41,631 nucleotides of DNA from Clostridiales bacterium UBA2432 (GTDB taxonomy: Bacteria > Bacillota > Clostridia > Lachnospirales > Vallitaleaceae). Shown here one piece after another: positions 16,616 through 25,333 of the stretch. The first letter of the stretch is position 1. The number at the start of each line of letters is the position of its first letter. The notes under the pieces are model-generated. The model was not told the origin of the DNA. It ran no database searches and was given only the letters and a program-made list of their open reading frames with translations. The translations under genes were made by a program, and so were the position numbers. The stretch covers positions 1 to 41,631 of the forward strand of contig DDQW01000103.1 of assembly GCA_002342805.1 (NCBI GenBank), given 5' to 3'.

Positions 16616-18043
16616 ATGAGACTAAGGATTCAACAATTTTTTAACTCCAATGTGGGGTACTTACCATTTAAAATTATAGAAGGTATTTTCGGTATTGTTA
16701 GTTTATCCCTGTATTCTCATTTGCTTTTTCCAGATGAGTATGGATTATATGGAATCGTTAACAGTAGTGTAATGATTACCTATCTTCTCTCTTTTGGCTG
16801 GTTTTATTTCGTTGCTATGCGTTTTATTGGCGAAATTGATAGTGTGAAAGAACGTAAGATATTCTTCTCGAATATGTTATCCTTACAGGGGATTATTTAT
16901 GGATTATTGCTATTTATTTATGTCAGCATCTCTCTTGTATTGATTTATGGTTTTTCATTTAATCCATGGCTACTTATGGCATATGTTCTGTTTTTTGTCG
17001 GATATATGTTCAACCAATTTTATATTAATCTATTACTTTACGTTCAAAAACGGTTTTTGAACGTCATTCTTGTGGTCTTTGTCGCAGTCTTAAAGCCTAT
17101 ACTTGTATATGGTTTGTATATAGCCGGTGTTGAATCGTTATACATCTTATTCTTAGGGCATGGACTGGTTGACATCCTTCTTGGAGGAATTGCATTTCGG
17201 TATATTCGACCCTATCAATATTTTGATAAGGCCAGTATTCAAAAAGAACAATTTAAAAGTTACTTGCAGTATGGGTTTCCGCTTATTGGATTAACCTTGA
17301 CTATGTATGTATTAAATATATCGGATCGTTTTATTTTACGTTTCTTTTACTCGGAATATGTGGTCGGATTGTATGTTCCGAATTATAGTATTGCCTCAGC
17401 AACATTCTTAATGATTGCCTATGGACTTTCACGGGGATTTTATCCAAGACTTTTGGGAGCATGGGCGAAAGATGCAAAAGATGAAGCAGGCCGTATTCTC
17501 TCAGCGAGTATCAAAACATATATTTTATTAGGGCTACCTGCTGCAACAGGAATGTTTTTATTATCAAAAGATATCGGTCAAATCATTATTGCCAAAGAAT
17601 ATGAAGCCGGTTACCCTGTAATTGGAATTGTTGCTTTTGGAATGTTTTTTTTGAACTTGGCAGATTATATGAATAAAGAATGGGAATTAAGCAAAAACAC
17701 AAAGCCGATTTTTATAAATAGTTTAATTGCAGCTGCCGCTAATTTAAGCTTGAATATTCTATTAATTCCTAGATATGGGCTTATTATGGCAGCCTATACA
17801 ACACTTTTTGCATCAATCATCTATTTTCTCATGAGCGGCATACGACGTAAAAAAATACTTGAAATAATTGTTGAAAAAAAAGACTTCATTTCCATTATTT
17901 TTGCTAATGTAGTTATGTGTATTTGTGTTATAATAAGTTCGGTGTTGCCAATTCAAGGATATATATTGATCATTTCTAAAGGTATGATTGGTGTCATAAG
18001 CTACTTTGCGACATGGCTGGCGATAAGGAAAATATTACGGTGA
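16616..18043 (+). CDS. Polysaccharide flippase, Wzx/PST family (MOP superfamily)
   Basis: This 475-residue membrane protein has about 12-14 hydrophobic segments and the MOP-superfamily pattern: an amphipathic N-terminus, then SLYSHLLFPDEYGLYGIVNS, and after the mid-point NISDRFILRFFYSEYVVGLYVPNYSIAS split by helices. It would move undecaprenyl-linked sugar repeat units across the membrane for polymerisation outside. It follows the glycosidase gene by 9 bases and precedes the acyltransferase by 15, clearly in one operon. With the Wzy-like protein at 19585 it makes a Wzx/Wzy-dependent pathway. The repeat-unit structure cannot be inferred. Confidence 0.88.
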   Translation: MRLRIQQFFNSNVGYLPFKIIEGIFGIVSLSLYSHLLFPDEYGLYGIVNSSVMITYLLSFGWFYFVAMRFIGEIDSVKERKIFFSNMLSLQGIIYGLLLFIYVSISLVLIYGFSFNPWLLMAYVLFFVGYMFNQFYINLLLYVQKRFLNVILVVFVAVLKPILVYGLYIAGVESLYILFLGHGLVDILLGGIAFRYIRPYQYFDKASIQKEQFKSYLQYGFPLIGLTLTMYVLNISDRFILRFFYSEYVVGLYVPNYSIASATFLMIAYGLSRGFYPRLLGAWAKDAKDEAGRILSASIKTYILLGLPAATGMFLLSKDIGQIIIAKEYEAGYPVIGIVAFGMFFLNLADYMNKEWELSKNTKPIFINSLIAAAANLSLNILLIPRYGLIMAAYTTLFASIIYFLMSGIRRKKILEIIVEKKDFISIIFANVVMCICVIISSVLPIQGYILIISKGMIGVISYFATWLAIRKILR

Positions 18044-18058
18044 GGATAGGTGATAAGG

Positions 18059-18574
18059 ATGAAAAAGGTGGCTCTAGTGCTGTACTATCTTATAGGAAAG
18101 CGCTTGCCCAAATCTCAGGGGACATTTGGATTTATAAGTCAAGCAATTCGATATGTTCTGTGCAAACATATTTTCAATCAGGTTGGTGAGCATGTCAACA
18201 TAGAAAAGAATGTTTTTTTTGGTTCAGGGAATGATATAAGCATCGGAAAAAGTTCAGGCATCGGTATCAATGCTTCGATTCAAGGACCCTTATCTATTGG
18301 GGAATTTGTGATGATGGGGCCAGATGTTATCATCTACACAAGAAATCACCGCTATGAACGTACAGACCTTCCCATGATGCTTCAGGGAGACTCAGAAGCC
18401 TTACCTGTCGTCATTGAGGATGATGTATGGATTGGTGCGCGAGTCGTTATTCTTCCCGGTGTCACGATTGGGAGAGGCAGTATTGTTGGGGCCGGATCAG
18501 TAGTCACCAAAGATGTTGAGCCCTACGCAATTGTTGGAGGCGTTCCGGCAAAAATCATAAAAAAAAGAATTTAA
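18059..18574 (+). CDS. Hexapeptide-repeat acyltransferase (left-handed beta helix)
   Basis: This 171-residue protein has the LbH fold of sugar O-/N-acetyltransferases (WcaF/CatB-like). The N-terminal 40 residues are helical and basic. Imperfect hexapeptide repeats then run from about residue 45 (ISIGKSSGIGINASI, LSIGEFVMMGPDVII), an active-site loop with TRNHRYERTD supplies the likely catalytic His, and a long coil follows (VVIEDDVWIGARVVILPGV, TIGRGSIVGAGSVVTKDV) before AIVGGVPAKIIKKR. It would acetylate a sugar of the polymer made by the surrounding genes using acetyl-CoA. A GTG three codons earlier is possible, but the ATG at 18059 has AGGTG at proper spacing. Confidence 0.9.
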   Translation: MKKVALVLYYLIGKRLPKSQGTFGFISQAIRYVLCKHIFNQVGEHVNIEKNVFFGSGNDISIGKSSGIGINASIQGPLSIGEFVMMGPDVIIYTRNHRYERTDLPMMLQGDSEALPVVIEDDVWIGARVVILPGVTIGRGSIVGAGSVVTKDVEPYAIVGGVPAKIIKKRI

Positions 18575-18592
18575 TGAAATGAAAGGAATTAT

Positions 18593-19057
18593 ATGAAAAG
18601 AAAATTGAATTACATTGACGGATTGATTATTATTTTAGTTTTAGTTGTTCTTGCTGGCGGTGTTTGGTATTTGACCAAGGATGATGGTGAGGGTGGAATA
18701 ACAACACGCAAAACGGAAGTTGTCTATAAAGCCGAAGCAAAGAATGTCGTTGAGAATGCACTAGAGCAAATTCAAGTTGGAGATAGACTTGTTGCCATGG
18801 GATCTTTTCAAGATGCAGAGATTATTGATATTGAGTATAGAGATGCCTATGTTGTCGAAGCTATTGAAGGTCAACTTGAAGCCATAGAACAAGCCGGATT
18901 AAAAGATATTATCGTTACGATTAGAGGAAAAGCAAATCAATACGGTCCCTATATTGATTTAGGTGGACAAGAGATTAAAGCAGGATCAAAGTATTACATT
19001 AAAACAGATGTCTTCGAGGCTTATGGTAATGTCGTTGAAGTTACATCGATTAACTAA
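18593..19057 (+). CDS. DUF4330-like membrane-anchored protein (first of a tandem pair)
   Basis: This 154-residue protein has one N-terminal transmembrane helix (YIDGLIIILVLVVLAGGVWYL, about residues 6-26) and a small beta-rich outer domain, matching the pattern of DUF4330. The outer part has KTEVVYKAEAKNV, then QIQVGDRLV and a C-terminal KAGSKYYIKTDVFEAYGNV. The positively charged start and lack of a cleavage site suggest it stays in the membrane facing out. No catalytic residues are apparent. The next gene encodes a related protein of similar layout (VGDRLV versus IGDQLAEDKK; KYYIKT versus PHFLVT). Both lie between the acyltransferase and the polymerase, suggesting a role in polymer export or assembly; that is inference. 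Confidence 0.72.
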   Translation: MKRKLNYIDGLIIILVLVVLAGGVWYLTKDDGEGGITTRKTEVVYKAEAKNVVENALEQIQVGDRLVAMGSFQDAEIIDIEYRDAYVVEAIEGQLEAIEQAGLKDIIVTIRGKANQYGPYIDLGGQEIKAGSKYYIKTDVFEAYGNVVEVTSIN

Positions 19058-19087
19058 GAAATAGATCGGAAAGGTGGGCATACAGCT

Positions 19088-19576
19088 ATGATGAACAAAC
19101 AAGGAAAAGTGGGTGGAAAAATCCATATCTTTGATCTTCTATTAATACTTGTCGTAATACTTGTCGGTATAACGGCTTTCGAGCGTTTAACAGATAATGA
19201 ATTAATTAGTTTCAGCCAAGAAGAAGATGTCAAAGTAAAATATGAAGTTGTTTTTACAGAATATAATTCAGAGTATTTTACATCGGTAGATATCGGGGAT
19301 CAGCTTGCTGAAGATAAGAAATTTTTAGATGGCGAGATAACAAATATAGTTATCGAAGATCGTATCATTACACGTGTTGATAATAATGGACAAATTATAT
19401 CTGCGGCAGATCCTTTGAAGAAAAAAGTGACGATTGAAGTAGAAGCAACAGCATCTTATGAAAATCCCATTTATAAGATAGGCAAGCAGGAACTTCGAGA
19501 GGGGTTGCCACATTTTTTGGTGACGCAAAAAGCGAATCTTTCAGGCGTTATCTCTGAACTTGAGCGAATAGAATAG
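19088..19576 (+). CDS. DUF4330-like membrane-anchored protein (second of the pair)
   Basis: This 162-residue protein is a probable paralogue of the preceding one: a short basic N-terminus (KQGKVGGKIHIFD), one transmembrane helix (LLLILVVILVGITAF) and an outer beta-rich domain with VKVKYEVVFTEYN, TSVDIGDQLAED and GKQELREGLPHFLVTQKA. It opens with two Met codons and has AAAGGTGGG upstream. It fits DUF4330 slightly better than the first copy because of the GKIHIFDLLLIL entry. The polymerase gene follows after 8 bases. The function is unknown; the pair might form a hetero-oligomer in the envelope and act with the Wzy or Wzx proteins. Confidence 0.74.
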   Translation: MMNKQGKVGGKIHIFDLLLILVVILVGITAFERLTDNELISFSQEEDVKVKYEVVFTEYNSEYFTSVDIGDQLAEDKKFLDGEITNIVIEDRIITRVDNNGQIISAADPLKKKVTIEVEATASYENPIYKIGKQELREGLPHFLVTQKANLSGVISELERIE

Positions 19577-19584
19577 AGGGGTTT

Positions 19585-21090
19585 ATGATGAATAGTATAC
19601 GCAAAAAAATATACGAAAGCTATTTTTATGCGATCATTCTAGGTATTTGTGAGTGGGCACTAGCTTCTGTATTTTTTCGACCAACACAGTATAAGGGACA
19701 TAAGATAAAGGAAGAAGCGGTCTATAATTCATGGTATGCTCGTATATTATCAAGAATAGGTATGAGGGTAGAAAAAATCGCAAAACCTTTTCGTAATGCT
19801 TTTTACAATAGTTTTTTTATGAACATTGTTAATCAAATAGCTATATTTAGTCGAGAGAGTTTTATTTGGAAAATAGCTAAGGAATTTAATTTAGTCTATT
19901 TACTTGTTCTATATATTTATATAGATAAGTTTATGCGAACCTATATTGTGAGTTTTGCAAGTATTTGGGATGAACTTTTAATCCTCGTTTTCATCGGATG
20001 GATTGTTATACGAAGGATTTTATTCGATAAACGATATAATTTTAGTGATATTGACTTACCCTTATTGAGTTTTATTGGAATATATCTAGGAATAATGTTT
20101 ATTTATTCCCCGGAATTAAATGTTGGAATTGAAGGCTTAAGAGCTGTTGTTCAGTATATGGTTTGGTTCTTTTTAGTCCTTCAGCTGTTAGACCGACAAG
20201 TCATTATACAACGTACGATTTGGTTGCTTGCAGTGAGTACCGGTCTATTAGGGTTGCATGGAACCTACCAATACTTGACCGGAGCGGAGATGCTTGGAAA
20301 TTGGGTGGATAGTAGTGAAACCATTACAACACGAGCATATTCTATTGTTGGAGGACCTAATGCATTAGCGAGCGTCTTGGTTCTTGGGATACCGATTGCA
20401 ATTGGACTCTTTATTGCAGAAAAAGATATTATAAAAAAGATCATATTTCTGTTTTCAGCATTATTCATGGGAACTGGTCTAATCTTTACGTTTTCTAGAG
20501 GAGCATGGATTGCGACATTTTTAGCGGTGATTCTACTCTTTATCTTTGTTGGAAAGCGATTACTTGTGCCGATCATTACCGTCTTATTAGCGGTGGTCTT
20601 ATTGGTGGATAATGTCTGGAACCGAATAAGTATGTTGTTTACAAAAGAGTATGTAAGTAAAGCATCGGAAGGCGGACGAATCTATCGATGGACAACAGGG
20701 ATAGCCGAATGGTCAGAAAGTAAAGTCTTTGGATTAGGTATTGGACGTTATGGTGGAGCAGTAGCAACCAATCATGGTTTAGCCCCCTTTTATATGGATA
20801 ATTATTATTTGAAAACATTAACGGAATCCGGACTTGTCGGATTGATTTCTTTTATACTATTACAGGTGTATACCATGGTACAATGCTTTCTCTATATCAG
20901 AGGTATGAATAATCAATATAACCGAGTTGTTTCCCTAAGTATTTTTGCAGGTATGATTGGTGTGTTGATGCACAATGGTGTTGAAAATATTTTTGAATCA
21001 CCATTTATGGTCAGTTTCTTTTGGATGTGTGCGGCGCTTATTGTTGCAACATTCAAAGTAGAACAAAGGGGGACATATGAAAAGAATTAA
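19585..21090 (+). CDS. O-antigen ligase/polymerase (Wzy-like) membrane protein
   Basis: This 501-residue protein has about 10-12 transmembrane helices. A 100-residue amphipathic N-terminal extension contains little membrane sequence. The Wzy_C/O-antigen-ligase core follows, with GLIFTFSRGAWIATFLAVI (near 290-310), the usual arginine-containing signature, and a large extracytoplasmic loop with RIYRWTTGIAEWSESKVFG and LGIGRYGGA before TDN-like DNYYLKTLTESGLVG. It would polymerise or ligate lipid-linked repeat units outside the membrane. It starts 8 bases after the second DUF4330 gene and overlaps the glycosyltransferase by 14 bases, so translation of that gene is probably coupled. Confidence 0.87.
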   Translation: MMNSIRKKIYESYFYAIILGICEWALASVFFRPTQYKGHKIKEEAVYNSWYARILSRIGMRVEKIAKPFRNAFYNSFFMNIVNQIAIFSRESFIWKIAKEFNLVYLLVLYIYIDKFMRTYIVSFASIWDELLILVFIGWIVIRRILFDKRYNFSDIDLPLLSFIGIYLGIMFIYSPELNVGIEGLRAVVQYMVWFFLVLQLLDRQVIIQRTIWLLAVSTGLLGLHGTYQYLTGAEMLGNWVDSSETITTRAYSIVGGPNALASVLVLGIPIAIGLFIAEKDIIKKIIFLFSALFMGTGLIFTFSRGAWIATFLAVILLFIFVGKRLLVPIITVLLAVVLLVDNVWNRISMLFTKEYVSKASEGGRIYRWTTGIAEWSESKVFGLGIGRYGGAVATNHGLAPFYMDNYYLKTLTESGLVGLISFILLQVYTMVQCFLYIRGMNNQYNRVVSLSIFAGMIGVLMHNGVENIFESPFMVSFFWMCAALIVATFKVEQRGTYEKN

Positions 21091-22336
21091 GACCTTATTT
21101 ATTGCTAATATTTTTCCACCCATGGGAGGATCAGGGGTTCAACGATCGACAAAATTTGTCAAATATTTTGGAGAGTTTGGGATTGAGCCTGTGGTGTTGA
21201 CGCGAGAGTGTAATCTTGCCCAAGATGTGACCCTATTTGAAGATGTTCCTAATGATACCAAAATTATCCGAACGAAAGCGTATGACTTTACGGAATGGAA
21301 AAAACCTTTTGACTTATTCGGAAAAGTCATTGCCCGTAAGATTTTGGTTCCGGATGCAGATTACATTTGGTATAAAAAAACCTTAGAACAAGCTATTCAG
21401 ATAATAGAAGAGGAAGGTATTGAATGCATTTATTCAACATCCTATCCATACAGTGACCACTTGTTAGCGCGTGATATAAAACGCCGGTTTCCCAATATAC
21501 CTTGGGTTGCTGATTTTAGAGATGAATGGTCAATGAACCCTTATATTATTGATAAAAATTATAGTCAAAGACGAATGCAAAAGGAAAAAGTCATGGAAGA
21601 AAGTGTTGCCAAAGAATGTGATTACTTCATTGCAAATACCCGCATCATGCATGAGAATTTTTTGAATATGTATCCGTTTTTGAAAAACAAGTCAACGATT
21701 ATCACCAATGGATTTGATGAAGATGATTTTTGGCATGTCGATAAAACATATAAACGGCAAAAGCGTTTTCGAATTGTTCATCCAGGCGTCATCTATGGAA
21801 ATAGAAAAGTTGATAAAATTCTGAAAGCGACAAAAGAGCTTATTGATGAAAAGGTTATTGATATTAAAGATATTGAATTCAAATTCATTGGTCAGATAAA
21901 AAAAGAGGCCATTCTGGAAGAAGGCAAACGTTTTGGTTTGGATAAAGTGATGACCTGTCCCGGATATATGAGTCATAAAGATACGATTACCGAATTAAAC
22001 CGTGCTGAAGTTTTGTTGCTAATTCTAAGAGAAGGTGAAGGTGGTAAGAACATCGCACCCGGAAAGATTTATGAATATATAAATTCTAATCGTCCAATAT
22101 TAGCCTTAGCACCCAAAGATGGCGTGGCAGCAGAGATTGTTGAAAAAACAGAGACAGGTATTGTATGTGAAACGACCAATGTTGCACAGATAAAATCCGG
22201 TCTAGAGAGACTCTACATGAACTGGAAAAAGAATGAATTTCATATTCGTCCGAATTATGCTATAATTAATAATTATAGTCGAAAAACACTCACACAGCGA
22301 TTATCTGAAGTCATTCGTACGATCGTGGAGCAATGA
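21077..22336 (+). CDS. Glycosyltransferase family 4 protein
   Basis: This 419-residue GT-B enzyme has the motif FPPMGGSGVQRSTKFVKYF near the N-terminus, the sugar-acceptor glycine loop seen in WbuB-like GT4 proteins. YSTSYPYSDHLLA and VADFRDEWSMNP lie in the first domain. The second domain has IVHPGVIYGNRKVDKILKA and ends with APGKIYEYINSNRPILAL, the donor-binding E-x7-E region. There is no membrane span. Its start lies inside the end of the polymerase gene and csaB follows by 13 bases. It would add one sugar of the repeat unit. No initiating sugar-phosphate transferase is encoded in the operon, so that step must lie elsewhere. The donor sugar is unknown. Confidence 0.88.
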   Translation: MKRIKTLFIANIFPPMGGSGVQRSTKFVKYFGEFGIEPVVLTRECNLAQDVTLFEDVPNDTKIIRTKAYDFTEWKKPFDLFGKVIARKILVPDADYIWYKKTLEQAIQIIEEEGIECIYSTSYPYSDHLLARDIKRRFPNIPWVADFRDEWSMNPYIIDKNYSQRRMQKEKVMEESVAKECDYFIANTRIMHENFLNMYPFLKNKSTIITNGFDEDDFWHVDKTYKRQKRFRIVHPGVIYGNRKVDKILKATKELIDEKVIDIKDIEFKFIGQIKKEAILEEGKRFGLDKVMTCPGYMSHKDTITELNRAEVLLLILREGEGGKNIAPGKIYEYINSNRPILALAPKDGVAAEIVEKTETGIVCETTNVAQIKSGLERLYMNWKKNEFHIRPNYAIINNYSRKTLTQRLSEVIRTIVEQ

Positions 22337-22349
22337 AAGGGTCAGTATA

Positions 22350-23435
22350 ATGAAAAAAGTTTTAGTAGCAGGGTATTATGGATATCAGAATTCAGGAGAT
22401 GATGCTATACTACATTCAATATGTAATGATATTTTGGAGTTAGATATTGAAACATCAATTACTGTACTCTCGAATCAACCACAACTTACAATGCGCGAAT
22501 ATCCTGTGTTTTCAGTGAATCGTTTCAATCTTCACGATGTATTAAGAGAAATCCGATCATGTGATGTTCTGGTCATGGGGGGAGGTAGCTTAATTCAGGA
22601 TGCGACAAGTACACGATCCCTCTATTACTATCTGTTTCTTATTTGGAGTGCCAAAATTCATAATAAATCGGTTATGTTATATGGCAACGGGATTGGCCCG
22701 ATTCATCATTGGTATAATAAATCAGTCGCAAAGTATGTACTCAACAAGGTTAATACAATTACTTTAAGAGAACATTTATCAAAAGAAGTTCTAAATAAGT
22801 TGGGTGTAAAAAAACCTTTAATACAGATTACGGCAGATCCGGTTTTTAATCTGGAGATTAGCCGTAACAATGCCTACCAAGAAATCTATGACTCAGAAGG
22901 TATTCCTAAAGATAAGCCATTAGTTGGTGTGATGTTTCGAAGTTGGATGTATGAAGATTCTTACACGAAAAAAATGGCGAAAATTTGTGATTCAATTGTT
23001 GAAAAGTATGATTACCATATTGTATTTGTTCCGATGAAATACCCATCGGATTTAGTGGTTTCTCTAGAAATCATGAAAAAGATGAAACACGATGCTTCAG
23101 TCATAGAAAATCGCTATAACGAAGAAAAATTAATTTGTTTAATGGGCGACTTAGAGCTAATTTTGAGTATGCGTTTACATGCATTAATCTATGGGGCTCT
23201 CAATAATGTTCCCATGTTAGGGTTTAATTATGATCCTAAGGTTGAGTACTATGCAGAAGAGTTAAAGATAAAGTATGTGAAAAGTATGCGACATATTCGC
23301 ATTAATCAAGTCATGGAACAAATTGATGAAATTATAAAGAATAAAGAGGGTTATAAAGATCATTTAAGGGAGCAAGCAGGAAAGCTAAAACTGCATGCAA
23401 AAGAAAATCGTAAGTATTTACAAGACTTATTATAA
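22350..23435 (+). CDS. csaB: Polysaccharide pyruvyl transferase CsaB
   Basis: This 361-residue protein fits CsaB: KKVLVAGYYGYQNSGDDAIL at the N-terminus, DVLVMGGGSLIQDATSTRSL, LYGNGIGPIHHWYNK, TLREHLSKEVL, then ADPVFNLE and MRLHALIYGALNNVPMLGFNYDPKV near the C-terminus. CsaB enzymes add a pyruvate ketal to N-acetylmannosamine (or a similar sugar) of secondary cell wall polymers, creating the site bound by SLH domains of S-layer and surface proteins. Finding it at the end of a Wzx/Wzy-type operon indicates that the polymer made here is probably such a pyruvylated wall polymer. It is a cytoplasmic enzyme using phosphoenolpyruvate. No SLH protein is encoded in this window. Confidence 0.92.
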   Translation: MKKVLVAGYYGYQNSGDDAILHSICNDILELDIETSITVLSNQPQLTMREYPVFSVNRFNLHDVLREIRSCDVLVMGGGSLIQDATSTRSLYYYLFLIWSAKIHNKSVMLYGNGIGPIHHWYNKSVAKYVLNKVNTITLREHLSKEVLNKLGVKKPLIQITADPVFNLEISRNNAYQEIYDSEGIPKDKPLVGVMFRSWMYEDSYTKKMAKICDSIVEKYDYHIVFVPMKYPSDLVVSLEIMKKMKHDASVIENRYNEEKLICLMGDLELILSMRLHALIYGALNNVPMLGFNYDPKVEYYAEELKIKYVKSMRHIRINQVMEQIDEIIKNKEGYKDHLREQAGKLKLHAKENRKYLQDLL

Positions 23436-23472
23436 GATATTATTTTATAAGACATACTATAGAGGTGAACAT

Positions 23473-25281
23473 ATGAAAGGAACTGTTGTAAATACATGGA
23501 TAAAAACATGTAAAAAAGTTTATGCACCCGCACATGTACAATCTGCATTGGAGTCCGTGGGCTACACAAATGATGTTACGTTTTCTCCTTTAGTCGATGT
23601 GGACGATCAAAAGGTCTTTAAATTTGTCGATCATATTGCTAAAAACACCGGAAAAGCTGTCGCAGAGGTATGGCATAATATTGGTGTCGATAATTTATTG
23701 ACATTTAAACATGATTACCCGGCTTTTTTTAGACCCGATAATGCATTTCAGTTTTTAAGCCTTATGAATGATGTGCATCAAATTGTTATTAAACGTGTTA
23801 CAGGAGCAAAGCCACCGATACTAGATATGGAACCGATTGGTGGAACAAAGGCCCGTTTTATATATCGGTCCAAACGAGGAATGTTTGATTACTTTTTAGG
23901 ACTCATGGAAGGCGTACAAAAAGAATTTAATGAAACAATCAAGATCAAGGAGTTAAATCGAACAGAGACAGAGCTTGAATTAGAATTAACCTTTGAGTAC
24001 GATGTTGAGATCCGAAAAACATATCGAATAAATAAATTACTTTCCTTTGGTTTTATTCGAAGTACAAATGTGAAAAGTGCTTTCTTAGCAATGGTTTTAG
24101 GCGCGGTGATTTTGTTCCCTATAGCCGGAATGACAGACATGATGGAACTTACCGGCGCAGGTCTTTCAGTTGGTGTGATTGGAGTATTTACCTATATTTC
24201 CAATAGGTTAATCAATCGACCCCTAAATTATATGCATAAAGAACTATCTCGATTACAACAACACAATTTTGGATCCCGCACGAAGGTGAAATCGGGGGAT
24301 CAATATGATGATTTGTTTTCAAGTGTCAATCAATTTAAAGACATTGTATCAAAAGACTTTGTCGGCTTCAATAATATGGCAGATGAGATGACAACATTTA
24401 CGGATACATTATTAGAAATTTCAAATAACATGTCCCATACATCGGATGATATCGCTGACGTTGTGGAACAATTGGCCAATGCAGCAGGTAGTCAAGCAGA
24501 AGAAACAGAAAAATCAATTTATTTGTTGAATGATAATATTCAAGAAGTGAAAAAAATTGCTATAGAAGAAAACAAAAATAAAGACGAATTGGAAACATCC
24601 GTAGCTCAAATTGAATCTAGTTTTAAAAATGTTGAAAAAACAGCCAATGAAATAGATGATGTCCTTGAAAAGTTTAAAGTCGTTAAAGAAAACGGGTTAA
24701 AGTTAATGGGAAGTGCTAAAGACATTACGAATATTGTCAGCTTAGTGTCTGCAATTTCTCAACAGACAAACTTATTAGCTTTGAATGCATCTATAGAAGC
24801 CGCCAGAGCAGGAGAAGCGGGAAAAGGCTTTGCCGTAGTTGCTGAAGAAGTCAGAAAGCTTTCAGAAGAAACAAACAGTGCGGTAGAAAAAATCAACAAT
24901 AGTTTAGGTGTATTTGTTGGTGAAATCGAAGATTTGGTTGATGATGTGGATGAACAATATGTTGTTCTTGAGAAAGAAAACGGACAACTGTCTACAGCAG
25001 TGAATGAATCAAGTGAAGCAAATACGACCATACAAACCGTTGCACGTAATATGGTAGAGACTTCTATGAAGTTAGAAAAAGAGACGGAGGCAATTTCTAA
25101 CGTCTTTACAAATATAGAATCTCTTGCAGCGATTGCGGAAGAAAATTCAGCGTCTGCACAACAAGTAAGTTCCAATGTAACAAGCTACACAGAACAGATT
25201 AAGAGTTTATCAGATCAAATCAATGACTTTAAAGAACTTACCAAAGAATTTAGTGAAGAATTAACGACATATCATATTTAA
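23473..25281 (+). CDS. Methyl-accepting chemotaxis protein with N-terminal H-NOX heme domain
   Basis: This 602-residue chemoreceptor starts directly with a heme NO/oxygen-binding (H-NOX) domain (1-183). The heme ligand is His102 (LMNDVHQIVIKRV), Pro115 is in place and the YxSxR motif is Tyr131-Ser133-Arg135. The distal pocket has Trp9, Asn74 and Tyr140, the hydrogen-bond set that stabilises O2 in the Thermoanaerobacter H-NOX, with matching numbering. Two transmembrane helices follow (about 202-219 and 226-244), so the sensor is cytoplasmic. A HAMP-like linker and a long MCP signalling hairpin come next, with NLLALNASIEAARAGEAG and the GFAVVAEEVRKLSE tip. It should report O2 (or NO) to CheA/CheW. 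The start has GAGGTG; the frame is open 26 codons upstream, overlapping csaB, but the H-NOX family starts at this MKGTVVNTW. Confidence 0.95.
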   Translation: MKGTVVNTWIKTCKKVYAPAHVQSALESVGYTNDVTFSPLVDVDDQKVFKFVDHIAKNTGKAVAEVWHNIGVDNLLTFKHDYPAFFRPDNAFQFLSLMNDVHQIVIKRVTGAKPPILDMEPIGGTKARFIYRSKRGMFDYFLGLMEGVQKEFNETIKIKELNRTETELELELTFEYDVEIRKTYRINKLLSFGFIRSTNVKSAFLAMVLGAVILFPIAGMTDMMELTGAGLSVGVIGVFTYISNRLINRPLNYMHKELSRLQQHNFGSRTKVKSGDQYDDLFSSVNQFKDIVSKDFVGFNNMADEMTTFTDTLLEISNNMSHTSDDIADVVEQLANAAGSQAEETEKSIYLLNDNIQEVKKIAIEENKNKDELETSVAQIESSFKNVEKTANEIDDVLEKFKVVKENGLKLMGSAKDITNIVSLVSAISQQTNLLALNASIEAARAGEAGKGFAVVAEEVRKLSEETNSAVEKINNSLGVFVGEIEDLVDDVDEQYVVLEKENGQLSTAVNESSEANTTIQTVARNMVETSMKLEKETEAISNVFTNIESLAAIAEENSASAQQVSSNVTSYTEQIKSLSDQINDFKELTKEFSEELTTYHI

Positions 25282-25297
25282 CAGAGGTAAAGGATAG

Positions 25298-25332
25298 AAA
25301 TGGCTGATGCATAAGTGCAACAGCCATTTTTC
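25298..25332 (+). terminator. Intrinsic terminator after the H-NOX chemoreceptor
   Basis: A 9-bp stem AAATGGCTG (25298-25306) pairs with CAGCCATTT (25321-25329), with TGC/GCA pairing in the loop and a run of T residues after it. The convergent NPP-type gene ends two bases beyond, so the hairpin may serve both strands, more strongly the plus strand. Confidence 0.85.
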
Positions 25333-25333
25333 C

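Noticed and set aside
24759..25175. 138-codon minus-strand ORF inside the chemoreceptor
   Set aside because: It mirrors the repetitive coiled-coil coding sequence and has no recognisable motif or translation signal.
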